Shown piece after piece: positions 42,598 through 55,599 of a DNA stretch of 64,000 nt; position 1 is the first letter of the stretch; each line of letters begins with the position of its first letter. This DNA comes from Hepsetus odoe. Its lineage: Eukaryota > Chordata > Actinopteri > Characiformes > Hepsetidae. The stretch is taken from NCBI GenBank assembly GCA_017165825.1, contig CM029384.1, positions 1,129,184 to 1,193,183 of the forward strand. The letters run 5' to 3'. Under the pieces are notes generated by a model. That model was not told the DNA's origin. It made no database searches and saw only the letters and a program-made list of their open reading frames with translations. A program made the position numbers and the translations under genes.

Positions 42598-42770
42598 AGT
42601 GAAGCTCCACGTGTCTCTAAATGTCTCTGTGGGACGGTGATGATGGTCGAAGAGTCCTAAATCTCTTTTCTTTGTGTCCCTCCACCATGAACGGGTTCAG
42701 TTTTAGTCCAAAATCTTCTCCACACTAAAACACCGTCTCAGACACCAGACAGTAACACTGCCGTAATTAT
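42598..42770. repeat. Dispersed repeat, related to 55115 and 56636
   Basis: Shared blocks are GAAGCTCC.CGTGTCTCT, GGGACGGTGATGATGGT and AAAACACCGTCTCAGACACC. The best match is 55115-55280; 56636-56725 is partial. Class unknown. Confidence 0.6.
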
Positions 42771-43269
42771 TACTATCACATGATTACTGTTATAATTAAT
42801 ATTACATCACAGATATTTAACATGATCAATAATAGGCTTTGGAAACATCATGCATTCATTGAACCTTTTAACAGCAATGAAGTTATTTTTCTTTGAACAT
42901 TAAATATGAACTGAAAATATTCCTATAAAAATGAAACCTAATATCTGTTTATATGAATAATATTTAAATAAATCGCATTAAAATTCATTTTCCGAAATAA
43001 AAAGCTTAATTGGGTGCACGTTTACAGGCTATTAAAAGTGATGAGTAATCTCTCAGCCAGAAACACCAGCCGGATTTCAGGACTGTAGTCAGAACTGAAG
43101 TTGGATCGAGTCAGGACGTGAGTCAGGCAGATTCTGACATCTGACCTGGTTCCTTTCAGGTGGATTTCTGACTCGTTAACACTCTGATTTAGTTTGTTTC
43201 CTTCAGTCAAACAGGACCGAGGGGCAGGAATCTGAATTATTTTAACAGAGGGCAGTTGTAGATTTAGCA

Positions 43270-43470
43270 CACAGTGGAACACAGCGAAATTACACCTCTG
43301 CGTTTCACCCACACACTCACACGCGTGCAGCGGGGGGCAGCTATTGAAAGTGCCCGGGGAGCAGTGATGGGGATGGTGCCTTGCTCAAGGGCAGCCTACT
43401 GGTCTGGGATTCGAACCCATGGCCTTCTGATCCTAGGGCCAACTCCCTGACCACTAGAATACCGCTGCAG
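43270..43470 (-). mobile_element. SINE family A, minus orientation, just upstream of prkar1a exon 2
   Basis: From CACAGTGGAACACAGCGAAA to CCACTAGAATACCGCTGC, with GGGATTCGAACCCATGGCC as box B. Confidence 0.85.
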
Positions 43471-43855
43471 AAAGACTTCTGGCAAAAATAATATCACAAT
43501 ATTTCAGAAAATCCAAATTTTTCATGTCACCTGAGCGAGTAGGAGGTGGTGCATCAGAATATAAAGGATACTTCTTCCATTTCTCTGTTTAAACCTTTAC
43601 CCAAACCCACCCTTCCTTCCAGTGTTTCCACTGTATTTTTTTAATATGGTAAATTAACTTTGTAAAGCGATTTTGGGTTTAAGTTAAAGTATTATTTGTA
43701 AAAACATCCATAAAATCTACGAGAACGATGCTGAATTTTTTACCAGGATAAAGATAAATATCTGCAAGTAAAGTCGGCCTGCTTTGACTCGTGTTGCTCT
43801 GTCGTGTTTGGACTGTGATTACAAGTTTTTTGATGTGCCGGGTCGGCAGGTCAGC

Positions 43856-46800
43856 ATGGCGTCCGGCAGCACGAGCAGCGAGGAGGAGAGGAGTTTGCGG
43901 GAATGTGAGCAATACGTGCAGAAACACAACATCCAGCAGCTGCTGAAGGACTGCATCGTGCAGCTGTGCACGTCCAGGCCCGACAGGCCGATGTCCTTCC
44001 TGCGAGACTACTTCGAGAGGCTGGAGAAGGTGCGTGGGGTTTTTCGCATTGCCTGTTTGTCCGCCTGATCGCCGGCTTATTCCTCCTCTCGTCGTTCTGT
44101 CCCAACAGGAGGAGGCGAAAACCGTGGTCGGGCAGCAGAAGACGAGCTCGCGCTCGGATTCGCGGGAGGACGAGATTTCTCCTCCCATGAACCCCGTGGT
44201 GAAGGGTCGCCGGCGCCGCGGAGCCATCAGCGCGGAGGTTTACACTGAAGAGGACGCCGCTTCATACGTCAGAAAAGTACTGACCTGTTTACGTCAGTAA
44301 TTTACATTTACAGCGTTTAGCAGACGCTCTTGTCCAGAGCGACTTTATTCCTGAAACCTAAAGATCAGAAACTGTTTCCAAGCCAAGTAACAAACTTATC
44401 AGCCCTGTTTTTGACTGAGGGAGAAGAAGTCATTGTCCCAGATGTTAGATAAGTGCCAAAAGGTGAGAGAAGAAAGTGTAGGAAGGTAGAAGTTTAGATC
44501 TAAATAGGGACGGTAAGTCCCCTAGGTATCTTTGGAGATCAGACGACACTTGATGACAGAAGGGATTCGGCAGTTCTGACCACGAGAGGAAGTTCATGCC
44601 ACCGCTGAGGATCCAGGACTGAGAAGAGTCTCTACAGGTCTTCCTCTTCTCTTGAAGATGGAGGTTCGAGGCGAGCAGTGCTTGAAGTTTTGAGGGGAAG
44701 AGAAGAGACGTGTGATTAGTGCCTTCAAATTGCCTTGAAAGCAAGTGTTCAGGATTTGAACCAGGACCAAAGCAGAGATGTAGTAGAGAGCGTGAAGACG
44801 AGTCCTCCAGCAGCACCTGAATCCGCTGAAGAGCTATTGTCGCCTTCAGTGTTAGACCCACCATAAGAGACCTTCAGTGTCCAGTTTGGAGAAGACTGGA
44901 CGAGCTGCTGGGTAGCCTTGCTGGTGAGGAATGGACGGATTCCTCGGATCTAAGTGCACCGTTTATATTAAAGTTCATTTATCATTCGATTGTCTGGAAT
45001 GGCTGCCTGTAGATGGATCGCTCACTAGTCGCTTTTTACCCCAAATAATGAGCACAAATAGAGCTGAAGTTCTTAAATCGAAATCACGCTCGGCAGGTCC
45101 TGGAACTTTCAAGGAGTTGAATTAGATTTGATAATCTTTTAATGAAAGGTTAAGAGTCTGCAATCAAGCAAATATATTTAAGACTCAATTCTCAAATCTG
45201 GAAAATCTGAAGAAAAAATAAAAGTGTCATCAGAAAATTTCACAAAGAAATCCCGACCTGTTCAGCTCCAGACTCGGGTCTCCTCACAGCTTCTCCTGTT
45301 TGGTTTGCAGGTTATTCCAAAGGACTATAAAACAATGGCCGCTCTTGCTAAAGCCATTGAGAAGAATGTGCTGTTCGCTCATCTGGACGACAACGAAAGG
45401 AGGTAAAGAATTCAGATCTCGCATTTCGTCATATCGTACCGACTTGTTTTACTTTGTCCGGTTTTCTCTTCTGATGAAACGTCCAGTAAAATGTTTTGCT
45501 TTAAAGCCTTATTTCCTCTGAACTCATTTAAGAGGTGGTTTCTCCGTCTGCAAGATAAACTGTGGAGTGATGAGCGTTTTTGATCTTTTCCCTTCAGCGA
45601 TATTTTCGACGCCATGTTTCCGGTGAACTACATCGCTGGAGAGACGGTCATTCAGCAGGGTACGGTTCCTTTATGGGTAACGCAGAAAACGTGAGTCTGT
45701 TAAAGGAAGACTGACGGTTTCGTTTCTCGTTTTAGGGGACGAGGGCGATAATTTCTACGTCATTGATCAGGGTGAGATGGATGTAAGTGAAACCCTCACA
45801 TGTTCTTTTCTTCCAACGAAAAATAAAGGACGCTGCTTCGCACAAGTTTTACACCTCACTTTTTATACACTGCTGTTAATAATTCAATGATATTCAAAAT
45901 ACGTTTTTAATCTGAGATTGAAATGGCTAGGAAGAGGAGGATGATGATGATGATACGTCATACACGTGAAGTGCTTAACAGGAAGTGCAAAAACAAAACT
46001 GTACAAAATCATTCAGAAACATAAAAGGGTTCTACAGTTATTGTAGGTATTATTTAAATAGATATATAATATTATCATCAATAACTGCGTGAATAAATAC
46101 ATGTATGCAGTGCGGGTAAAACTAGACCATTTGCATATTTAAAATGGATGAAAATGTAAAAGGTATATAAAAAAACAAAACAAAAAATAGTCTATAATAG
46201 GCACAAAAAAAACAGCTGCTGTTTTAGCTGCCTGTTTTAGGGGCAGCGGTGGCCTAGTGGTGAGGGAGTTGCCCTTTTTGTGGGTTCGATTCCCTCACAA
46301 GTAGGTTGCCCTGAGGTACCCCTGAGCAAGGTACCGTCCCCGTCACTGCTCCCCGGGCGCTTTCAATAGCTGCCCACTGCTGCACGGTGTTTGTGTGCAT
46401 GGGTAAAAAGCAGAGGTCCGATTTCGTTGTGGTTCACGCTTGCTGTGCTGTGACCTCGCAATGACGAGGGTTGTCACTTTCACTTTCACTTTTAAAAATA
46501 AAAGAGACAACATATAAGGGCAGGTTGTTCCAGATCTAAAAAAAAAAATATATATATATGCTGGTTCTGATTCCAAACATGGCCGTTAAGAGAGAGCTGA
46601 AATTTTCCCTGCTAAAGTGAAAGTGACTATTAGTCATTGCGAACACAGTGAACCACAACCAGATACATTTGTAGTTAACACACACACTGTCCAACAGGGG
46701 GCAGACAAATCTAGCACCCGGGGAGCAGTGGTGAGGGCAGTACCCTTTTCAAACCTACTGGTCCAGGATTCGAACTCACAACCTTCTGATCCTGGGGATT

Positions 46801-49641
46801 AGTCCCTAAACACTAGACCACCGCTGCCAAATGGCCAGTCTCTTTTCCCCTCTTACCCCAAGCACTTTATCAAAAAACCAAGGGTCGGGTGTCTGTTTTA
46901 GGGCTAATGGTCCTCAAAGTGGAGGTTTTTTTAGGTACACTCCAAACAGAGATCCTTCAAACGAATTTCTCCTTTAATAAATTTTGTTTTATGGTACATT
47001 TACTCATTAAAATCACCAGTAGTGCTGAAGTCTCAGGAGCTGGAGAGCCAAACTTGCATGATTTTTACCAGTTTGTGGGACAGTCCTCCTCTTCTTACTC
47101 CTCTCGGGCCAACCTACTGGTCCAGGATTTGAACCCACAACCTTCTGATCCTGGGGATTAGCCCCGTGACCTTAAAGGGCTTGATTGAAACAAAGTGATG
47201 GTCTATAAATGTGTTGTTCATACTGTTCGTCCTGTCCTTAGGTGTATGTGAATAACGCCTGGGTGACCAGTATTGGAGAGGGAGGCAGCTTTGGTGAGCT
47301 GGCCTTGATCTACGGCACCCCGAGGGCAGCAACCGTCCGAGCTAAAACCAACGTCAAGCTGTGGGGCATCGACAGAGACAGTTACAGGAGAATACTGATG
47401 GTAGATCGACTCTCAGATGATACTGATGTTTGAAAAGAGCTCCTGGATGTGGTCGCTTGGTGAAAAATCAGCCACTGATGTCTTTGGTGTCTCAAGCTAA
47501 ATTTGTTAACTAGTCATGGGACTTTACACCCCCACCAGTCTGGTTCATTCATCAGGTCTATTCTCCAGCTTTTCTAACAAACAAAAAAACTTACTTTCCA
47601 CCTTAAATGGAGCAGCAGACTTGCTTGTGTGGTTTGAGTTTTGTCCATTTTAGAGAATACAATCCAGCTTTTTCACCAAACCAAAAGTCCTCTACTGCCT
47701 TCTGGAATGAGCTGAACGCTTCCTGTCTGTTTCAGGGAAGCACTCTGAGAAAGAGGAAGATGTATGAGGAATTCCTCAGCAAGGTGTCAATTTTAGGCAA
47801 GTCTCATGAATGTGCTCTTCTGATGCCTGTTTTTAAAATCTCAGTTTTCAGAACAGCTTTTTTGACCAGAGAAAGAAGACAGTCGTAATGGAAATGGAAT
47901 TCCAGGTCATTTAGGTCCATTCACTTGTTTTAGGGTTTTGAGGGCTGTAGTAATTGTAATTGTGAATTATTATTGATCCATTATTGTTATCCATTGATGT
48001 TTTTGGAGCAGAGATTAACCACATGATGAATATATACTTATTGTAAAGTCTTTGTGCTGAGTGACCCTGAACCAGCAGATATTGAAGCTGTATTAACGTC
48101 CTCTGTGCAGAATCTCTGGACAAATGGGAGCGTCTGACCGTGGCTGATGCCCTCGAGACCGTGCAGTTTGAGGATGGTCAGAAGATTGTGGTTCAAGGCC
48201 AACCGGGAGATGAGTTTTTCATCATTCTGGAGGTGCGCAGACACACTTTTACTGGCTTCCATCTCATCCCACGAAGCTTAAAACAGATAGAAATGTTTGG
48301 AGCTTTTAAAGGGCAAAACCCTTCAGATACTGAATCATAAAATCAGGTTGGTATAATAATCAGAATCATTTCATATTCAGAATATGATTCCGAATCACTT
48401 TCGAAGCAGAATCTGATTCAGAATCTGAGATTCAAATCACTTTGATCAATGCCATTCTGAGTCCCTTTGGAATCAAAACCGCTTTAGAATCAGAATCGCT
48501 TAAGAATCTGAGTCTGAATCATAATCGTCGAATAATTAGGAGAGAAATAGAATGAAAACCTACCATGAATCACTTTAGCACCAGAAATGATACCGAATCA
48601 AAGTCCCTTCGAAACTGGAATCAGACTCACTTCTAAATCTGAATCATTTCAAAACTACAGTAAGAATCATTTTGGCCACTTACATGAAGCATGATTACAG
48701 AAACATCAGAAGCACACTGCTGGAGTTGTAGAGACTGTAACAGGGATTCGGAGTGGATTCTGATGGACTTTGTCCACCAAAATGGACAAAATCCAAAATT
48801 ACAAACGTGCCAGTACATGCAGGTGGAAAATACACAAATGGAGATTTGTTTTTGGTGCTGCTTTTCTCAGGGTTCTGCTGCAGTCCTGCAGAGACGATCT
48901 GAAAATGAAGAATTTGTGGAGGTGGGCAGACTTGGACCTTCGGACTACTTCGGTGAGTCTTTACATTGCTTTATGGAATCATTTCAGTAATACTGGTCTG
49001 TAGAGTCGACACCTTAGTGAACCTTTCAGTCATTTTGGATGAGTTTTGGATAAAACCTCCGTGTTGGTCTGAATTTTCAGATGAACGTTTGTTGCAGCAG
49101 GCAAATTCATCACAACGTCATGTGCTGAAAGTTCATCCGTGACATCAGATAAATGAAAAAATCCTGTAAAGGAATTCATTTTGTTTCAGTTTAAGAGTAT
49201 TTGTTGTAGGTGAAGCTCCCAGAAAGGTTTTAAAGCCCTGTGTCTGACTCTTGATGCTCATAATATCTCATAAGCGTTTAGCTTCAGTGAGTGAAAGCCA
49301 GAAGTCGTCCAGAAATTTGGCAGACTGGAGTGTGAATCCTCTTTGTCTGGTTTAAAGAGCAGCATCTCTAATGTTCTTCGCTCTGTTTTAAAGATTATTT
49401 TAAAGCAAGCTTTTTGAATTTGGGACTGAAATTTGGTTTCGTGTTCGTTTGTGTTTCTCGTTGTTCAGGTGAGATCGCTCTGCTGATGAACCGTCCCCGC
49501 GCTGCCACCGTCGTCGCCCGCAGCCCCCTGAAGTGCGTGAAGCTGGACCGCCCTCGTTTCGAGCGAGTCCTGGGCCCCTGCTCGGACATCCTGAAGAGGA
49601 ACATCCAGCAGTATAACAGCTTCGTCTCGCTGTCCGTCTGA
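43856..49641 (+). CDS. prkar1a: cAMP-dependent protein kinase type I-alpha regulatory subunit
   Basis: Ten coding exons: 43856-44029, 44109-44276, 45311-45402, 45598-45659, 45736-45782, 47242-47400, 47736-47796, 48111-48232, 48871-48952 and 49469-49641, totalling 1140 bases and 379 residues (human 381). The protein holds PKA catalytic subunits inactive until cAMP binds. The dimerisation/docking helices that also bind AKAPs are at about residues 12-60 (ECEQYVQKHNIQQLLKDCIV). The pseudosubstrate inhibitor RRRRGAIS is at 92-99. The two cAMP cassettes carry FGELALIYGTPRAATV (E200, R209) and FGEIALLMNRPRAATV (E324, R333), so both binding sites are intact. The end is QQYNSFVSLSV. The short MASGSTSSEEERSLRE start and RRGA (not RRAS) mark type I-alpha rather than RII. 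Intron 7 has a GC donor. The 3' UTR appears long. Which teleost co-orthologue (aa or ab) is not decided. Confidence 0.97.
44300..44345 (+). mobile_element. SINE family B head fragment in prkar1a intron 3
   Basis: TTTACAGCGTTTAGCAGACG followed by CTCTTGTCCAGAGCGACTTT. Only the first 45 bases remain, 24 bases after the exon 3 donor. Confidence 0.7.
46241..46491 (+). mobile_element. SINE family A in prkar1a intron 6
   Basis: GGGCAGCGGTGGCCTAGTGG to GAGGGTTGTCACTTTCACTT. Full length and little diverged from 7441-7676. Confidence 0.9.
46614..47165 (-). repeat. SINE family A (minus) plus downstream block duplicated at 52198
   Basis: 46614-46828 is a minus-orientation SINE. Together with 46829-47110 it forms a block repeated at 52198-52900: shared runs include CCAAATGGCCAGT, GTGTCTGTTTTAGGGC, TTTCTCCTTTAATAAAT and AAAATCACCAGTAGTGCTGA. 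A third SINE scrap (AACCTACTGGTCCAGGATTT) closes the block at 47110-47165. It lies in prkar1a intron 6. Confidence 0.7.
48345..48680. repeat. Degenerate GAATCA-rich tandem array in prkar1a intron 9
   Basis: Irregular repeats of CAGAATC, GAATCA and TTCAGAATC motifs with no fixed period. Probably a decayed satellite. Confidence 0.55.
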
Positions 49642-51107
49642 GTCAGAGCCTCTTTAGGCTGTGCCTCCTCTTCCTCTTTTAAATCTTATCGCAGGGTCCA
49701 ACAACACAGATCCGCCTTCTTTTCTTTTCTTTTCTTTGGTACGTTCTCTTGTTTCCCAGGTGCCCGTTCGACACACTGCTCTGGTATGTACTCTGCCTAT
49801 TTCCTCGTCTAGGGGGTTGTAAGTTTCTGCAGAACGTTAGTCTCCACTGAAGAGACTGTCCGACCAACATTTCTGCAGCTGAAGCCTCTTCATTGTGAAG
49901 GAAAAGAAATTAGTTTTAAACGCCGAGACTTTAACAGAGGCCGGATTCGTTGGGGTTACATGATACAGACCGGCCTTTTATGACACCTGACTTAAACACG
50001 GGGTTCCCACGGGTCGTGGAATTTCGGGATTATCAGGGAACATCTACTCCAGTCATGGACGGTCAGGGAATGTCATCCATGTTTGGGCCAAGTCAGGGAA
50101 CGCGGGTGTTTAAATTTTAGTTTGGGAATCTGATATTAAGCCTGTAATGTTCGTGATGGATTTAGTTCTGAAATTTTTTTTTTTTTTTTTTCTGCAGAGC
50201 CACAGTTTCGCAAAAGTAGATCCAGAACTGTGGTTGATTTTAGTGACTGTCAGCATTTCTGGCTCTTCTAGCATGAAACATCCCTCAGTCCTTCTTTAAT
50301 AACGGCTGGGCTCGTGAAGGGCGTTTGATTCGGTTTTGTTGGAAGTGTTGAATGTTCATTCTGATACTTCACAGTTAAGCTCATGTTTAAGGACGCAAAA
50401 TCAGACCCGTTCAGGTCCAATTTGAGAACAAATGTGGTGGCAAGTGTGGAAATAAGGCCCACGGAAAGCTTTTTGAAAGATTTTTTCATTAAAGCTCATG
50501 AATATTCAGCTTTGATCCGTAAAACGTTTGGGGGGGGTGAAAATTGGGAATTTAAATTAGAGTGGGAACCCTGTAAGCCTGCAGTGACATTTTTCAGGGC
50601 CTGGTTTTTCATCTTAACTCTAAAGTTTTTGCAAGCTTTTAGAAACGTTTCTGTTCGGGTTTATGTCGGACGTCCTGAAGGCTCCGTGTGGTCATCATGT
50701 GGCTTTACAGACGTAAAATTTACCAGAAAGCACAATCGTGTTGCAGTGTTAATGATGCATGCTGGGGAAGATGGGAAACTGCCCAGTGTATCTGCCCAGT
50801 GCATCGTGGGACACCATTTTTACTTTTACCTTTTCTTTTTTTTTTTTCTTTTTTTCCCCATTTTCATTTTCCTTCTACCTGGTTCAACTATAGTTAAGCC
50901 AAAGGCAAACCCAGTCTATGTTTGTGTATCAGTTATTCGTCAGTTAGTTTCGTCGAAAGGTACTGAAGTTTTAAACGTCACCATAGTTACCGTGGTGATC
51001 AGCTTTGCTCTTTTCTTGTTCTAGTTGCACATATATAGCAAATGTAAACTATATTATATTATATTAGAATTAAATGACCATAATCATATTTTTTGCACAG
51101 TTTGGTG

Positions 51108-51141
<34 letters not shown>

Positions 51142-51732
51142 CATTTAAATATAAAGACTATATTCGCTCCTGCTGTTCTGCTTTTATCACTGCTCCTGGT
51201 GTTTCTCCTTTTCAGTCTCTCCTTCCCCCTCTTCCCACCCCGTCGCTCTCGGTTACCTCACAACGCTTCTAGTATTGATTTTATCAGAAACGCGTCTGAT
51301 TTTCTCGGAGAATCCCTTCGTATCGTACGAGTATTTGTTGAGTGTTGGTGCTCTTTTCAGCAGTGAAGCCCTTTTTTAAAAGTAAAGCTTAGGTTTTGTT
51401 CTGCCATCGAGCTCGTCGGGTTGTGAAACCAAACGTGAAAACTGCTGTCGCCAAAAGTTTTCAGACCTTTTCAGAATCTCCAAGTGGCCGTATCAGTCTA
51501 AGAAATGAAGATGTCCTGACTTGGCTTCACTCACCACAATCCTCCTCGGTGATTAAGCAGCAAGATGACTTTTGGAGTTTTTTTTATTTTTGCAAATAAA
51601 AGATTGAAATATCCCGTTGCCATTAGTATTCACGCCCCTTCACTCAGAACTTGAAGCATCTTTGGCTGCCTCCAGTCTTCTCAGGAAGGATCTTCAGCTC
51701 ACTTGTCTTTTGAGAGTTCCTCCTCACCCAAG

Positions 51733-51931
51733 AGAAAGTGACAACTTGTCATTGTGCATACACAGCAAACCGCAACCTCTGCATTTTAACCACCTGGGGG
51801 TGACCAGGGAGCAGTGATGGGGATGGTACCTTACTCAAGGGTACCTCGGGGCAACCTACTGGTCTGAGATTAGAACCCATGACTTTCTGATCCTGGGGCC
51901 AACTCCCTAACCACTAGGTCATCGCTGCCCC
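51733..51931 (-). mobile_element. SINE family A, minus orientation
   Basis: GAAAGTGACAACTTGTCATT to CCACTAGGTCATCGCTGCCC. Confidence 0.85.
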
Positions 51932-52197
51932 AGTAAGCTAAACCAGGCTGGAAGCATTGCTCTGTGCATTGTTCAGAAGATGCTCTTTTAGGTTTGGTCC
52001 AGACTCTGGGCCACTCCAGGACTCCTGAAGTCAGACTGTAAACCTTCACCCAAGCCTGAGATGCCCTCTGGAGATGATTTTCATTCATTTCTGTGTTTTT
52101 TAGCATCCATCATTCCTGACCAATCCCAGTCCCTGTTTCAGTAAAAAAAAAAAAAAAAAAAATCTGATAAAGAAGTATGATGTGCTAGAACTGTAAA

Positions 52198-52900
52198 GTG
52201 AAGTGAAAGTGACTAATGGTGATCATGAACACAGTGAACCACAACCAAGCACATCCTCTTTACTTTTCACATACACACCATTCCGCATCCTGGGAACAGT
52301 GATGGGGACGGTACTTTGATCAAGGGAGCCTCAAGGAAACCTTCTGGTCCAGGATTACAACTCATAAACTTCTGAACCTGGGGATTAGTCCCTAAACACT
52401 AGACCACCGTCTACCAAATGGCCAGTGGTCTGGTGTCTGTTTTAGGGCCGCTGGTCCTCAGAGTGGAGGGTTTTTAGAGGCGGCGTGTTAGAAAACACCC
52501 AGAAGGAATCACAGAGCAGCCCAGCGACCCCACGAATGTAAATTTCTCCTTTAATAAATGATGTTCACTGTTTTATGTTCTGTTTATATGTATAACAAAC
52601 AGACAAGGCCCCAGATCAGAATCCCAGACCAGTAGGTTGGCCTGAGGTACCCTTGAGCAAGGTACCATCCCCATCACTGCTCCACGGGCGCTTTCAATAG
52701 CTGCCCCCTGCTGCACGGTGTGTGTGGGTAAAATACAGAGGTGTAATTTAGTTGTGGTTCACCGGGTGCTGTGCCGTGTTTCACAATATCAAGAATAGTC
52801 ACTTTCACTTAAAATCACCAGTAGTGCTGAAGTCTCAGGAACTGGAGAGCCAAACGTACACAGTTTTTACCAGTTTGTGCAACAATCCTCCTTTTATTAC
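52198..52900 (-). repeat. Second copy of the 46614 duplicated block, split by a plus-strand SINE
   Basis: A minus SINE (52198-52417) and the block that follows match 46614-47090. A plus-orientation SINE fragment (about 52607-52809, GGCCTGAGGTACCC... to GTCACTTTCACTT) interrupts it just before AAAATCACCAGTAGTGCTGA. The first copy has no such insertion. Confidence 0.7.
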
Positions 52901-53446
52901 TGAAGTTTTCAAGTGCTTGGTTCCAAGGGGAAGCTCGGAAGCAAGGTGTTAAAATAACACTGTAGTGGAGTTTAGACTGATGAGGATGAATCCATTTTCA
53001 GAGTAAAAACAAAAAAGGGAAAACCTGAAAGGGTCTGAAAACTTAGCACATGTACCGTGTTTTTTTTTTTTTTTTTGGTTTGTTTAAAACTTTTACCGTG
53101 ACCCAATTCATAGTGAAAGTCTTAAGAGCTTTTAGTATTAACACATCTTCATGGGACAGTTTTGTTGGCTGCCATTAAACTGAGCAGAGCCGCCATCACG
53201 ATGTTCACAGAAACTAGTTAAGGTGGAATTACAGGGTTCAGACGAACCCGTGTCTATTTTTTTTGGGTGATTTGGTTCTCAAGCCGGAAGTTCTCCATGC
53301 TGTGGTGCTTTTTGACGCAGTGTTGCCATTTGCTGAAGCTTCTGTTGAATATTTTAAATGTTGTGAAGAGAAATTTGCCGTCTTTCCGTTTCTTGTTGCA
53401 CAGATTAAATAGTAGGTGTGTTGGCTTTCAGTTCAGTAGGACAGAG

Positions 53447-53486
<40 letters not shown>

Positions 53487-54329
53487 AGTGAGAGCCCTCT
53501 TTCAGACCTCTTCATGTTGTGTAAATGTGACAATTTTAAGTTGAAAAAGTGCCTGATTTTATTTTGTCTGTTTGCAAAAGCAGTTTCTTTCTTTAGGCTG
53601 AAGCAGTAAACCGCTGATTTCAGCTTGTCTTTAAAAGTTAACACCCCCTTCGCACCATATTTTCTTCACTTGAACATAAACACCACGTCCTTCACGTCAG
53701 TTTAGAATGTCACGCCTCTTCGGAAGAGTTTCCCCCTCGTTTCTCTCCACACTGGTGCTTCATGAAGGAGCTCGGTTCACCCTGAACCCTGATTTCTGGT
53801 TCGAGTTGTTCCTGTTAAGGTCACGTCCTGTGATCTTCTGGTCATGACTGCATTTGGCGGAGCTCGGTTTTAATGAACAGTATTAATCTTGTGACTGACC
53901 ATTCATATTTAGATGGTCTGAGATGCTTTCCTGGGTCATCCTAGCTGTGCTCAGTGACACAGAGTAAAAATGATGATTTATCCTCTTTTTTTTTTTCTTT
54001 TTTTATCAACCAGCTCCACATTTAAGGAGGTTTTTTGGTCTTAAAGGGACATTAGTTTTGGCAGAATTATTGCTACATTTGGAAAACAGATTTTTTTTTG
54101 TATTTCCTTGTTTGTTGTTGTTCTTTTTGACTGAATTGAAAGCACACACACACACACACACACACACGTTTCTCTCTTCGCTCTGCGATTTGTGTCTTCA
54201 GCTGCTGGTGGCCATCAGAGGACCATTTCTCTTCTTCTGTGATTGTATTCAGGTTTTCTTTCTTTCTATTGTGCTGACGTCGTAACCCTTTTTGGTATAG
54301 ATTGTCCAATGGCAGGTTAAGCAATAAAA

Positions 54330-55560
54330 AAAGAAATTCTTAAATGTTGTTTTTTCCTGTTTTTGTCGCCCACGTTTGTGTTAATGTCTGAATCACTCAA
54401 AAAAAAATCAGTCAGAGGCAAAAAAAGGCCAATTTCTCATCTCTTTTAAATTAGAAGCCTGTGTGGTCTTTATATCACAGTATAGCATTGTTGCACTTTC
54501 ACACACAACCCAGAACAGACATTCAGTCATAAATGTGAGTGTAAAGTCTTTTAACTTGACCCGTTAAAAGTGTCTCAGTGAGATATCAGTGATGTTTCGT
54601 TCTTCTGGGAGGGAAAGAATCCCAAAACGCTGGGAGCTAGAAACAGAAGAGGTGATCAATCTGTCCACTCTGTCCAGGAGATTCTTCAGTCACACCCAAC
54701 AGAGGAGCTCTGGGCTTTACTGGGGCAGTTGCTGGATCTTCAGCTGCTCATTTGTTGTCCTATAACGCCGTCACCTGCTGCCCGGACCCTCGGGAGGCTT
54801 TTCATTCCCACATACCACCCACTCGCAGTTGTCCGTGGTGTTTTAAAGCTCCTGAAGTTCACCCGACACTCAGAACAAATGACTTTTTCTTTCTCAAATT
54901 AAAGCACATTAAAGTTTCGATGATGTGGGGCAGTTGTTGCTGCTCCCATTTATGAAATGAAGGGTAAATGTATTGGCTTTCTGCAGGTGCCTTCATTTTA
55001 GACCAATAGCAGAAGAATTATTCCTCAAGGAGAAACCGATTTTCTCAAATTTCCCAATTCAGTGTTTCTAAACGGAAATTCCAAGAGTCCCAGAATGGCA
55101 TTTTTTTCGTCCCCCAGTGAAGCTCCCCGTGTCTCTGAGTGTCTCTGTGTGTCTCTGTGGGACGGTGATGATGGTAAAATAGTCCATCTGAACTAAACTG
55201 TTCTTCCTGTCCCTCCACCATGGAACGGTTTTAGTGCAGAATCTTCTCCAAACTAAAACACCGTCTCAGACACCAGACAGCGTCTCCACCACCAGCTCAT
55301 GACATTTTGTAAATACAGTGTAAAGACACTGTAAAGAAATCTGAACCCATACAACAAACACACACTGAACAAAAAAAATTAATAAATAAAATAATAATAA
55401 AAATACATACATTAATAATATAAAGATATGTATTCCATATGAAATATACCAATTATATGAACATAATATAAATATATATAAATGATATAAATATATATAC
55501 ATAATATTTCAGCGTTTTGTAAATGAATGATTTCCATATAAACTCATGTCAAATCGCTAA
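54330..55560. other. Intergenic, no gene seen
   Basis: Contains a dispersed repeat copy at 55115-55280 (see 42598) and an AT-rich stretch at 55370-55505. Nothing else is recognised. Confidence 0.5.
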
Positions 55561-55599
55561 TGAAGCCGCTGTGCCTTTAAAGGCGATCGGGCTTTTCCG

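Larger units (their letters stand above)
49642..54330 (+). other. prkar1a 3' UTR and downstream region
   Basis: No further coding exon follows the prkar1a stop. Candidate polyadenylation signals are AATAAA at 51595-51600 and 54323-54328. The first lies before a cluster of SINE insertions and gives a UTR of about 2 kb; the second would give 4.7 kb. The 213-codon frame at 50383-51024 overlaps a long T tract and has no family resemblance. A TA tract lies at about 51108-51140 and a GT tract at 53450-53484. Confidence 0.5.

Noticed and set aside
50383..51024. 213-codon frame after prkar1a
   Set aside because: It is the longest open frame in the window, but it crosses a long T tract, shows no domain, and lies in the prkar1a 3' UTR.
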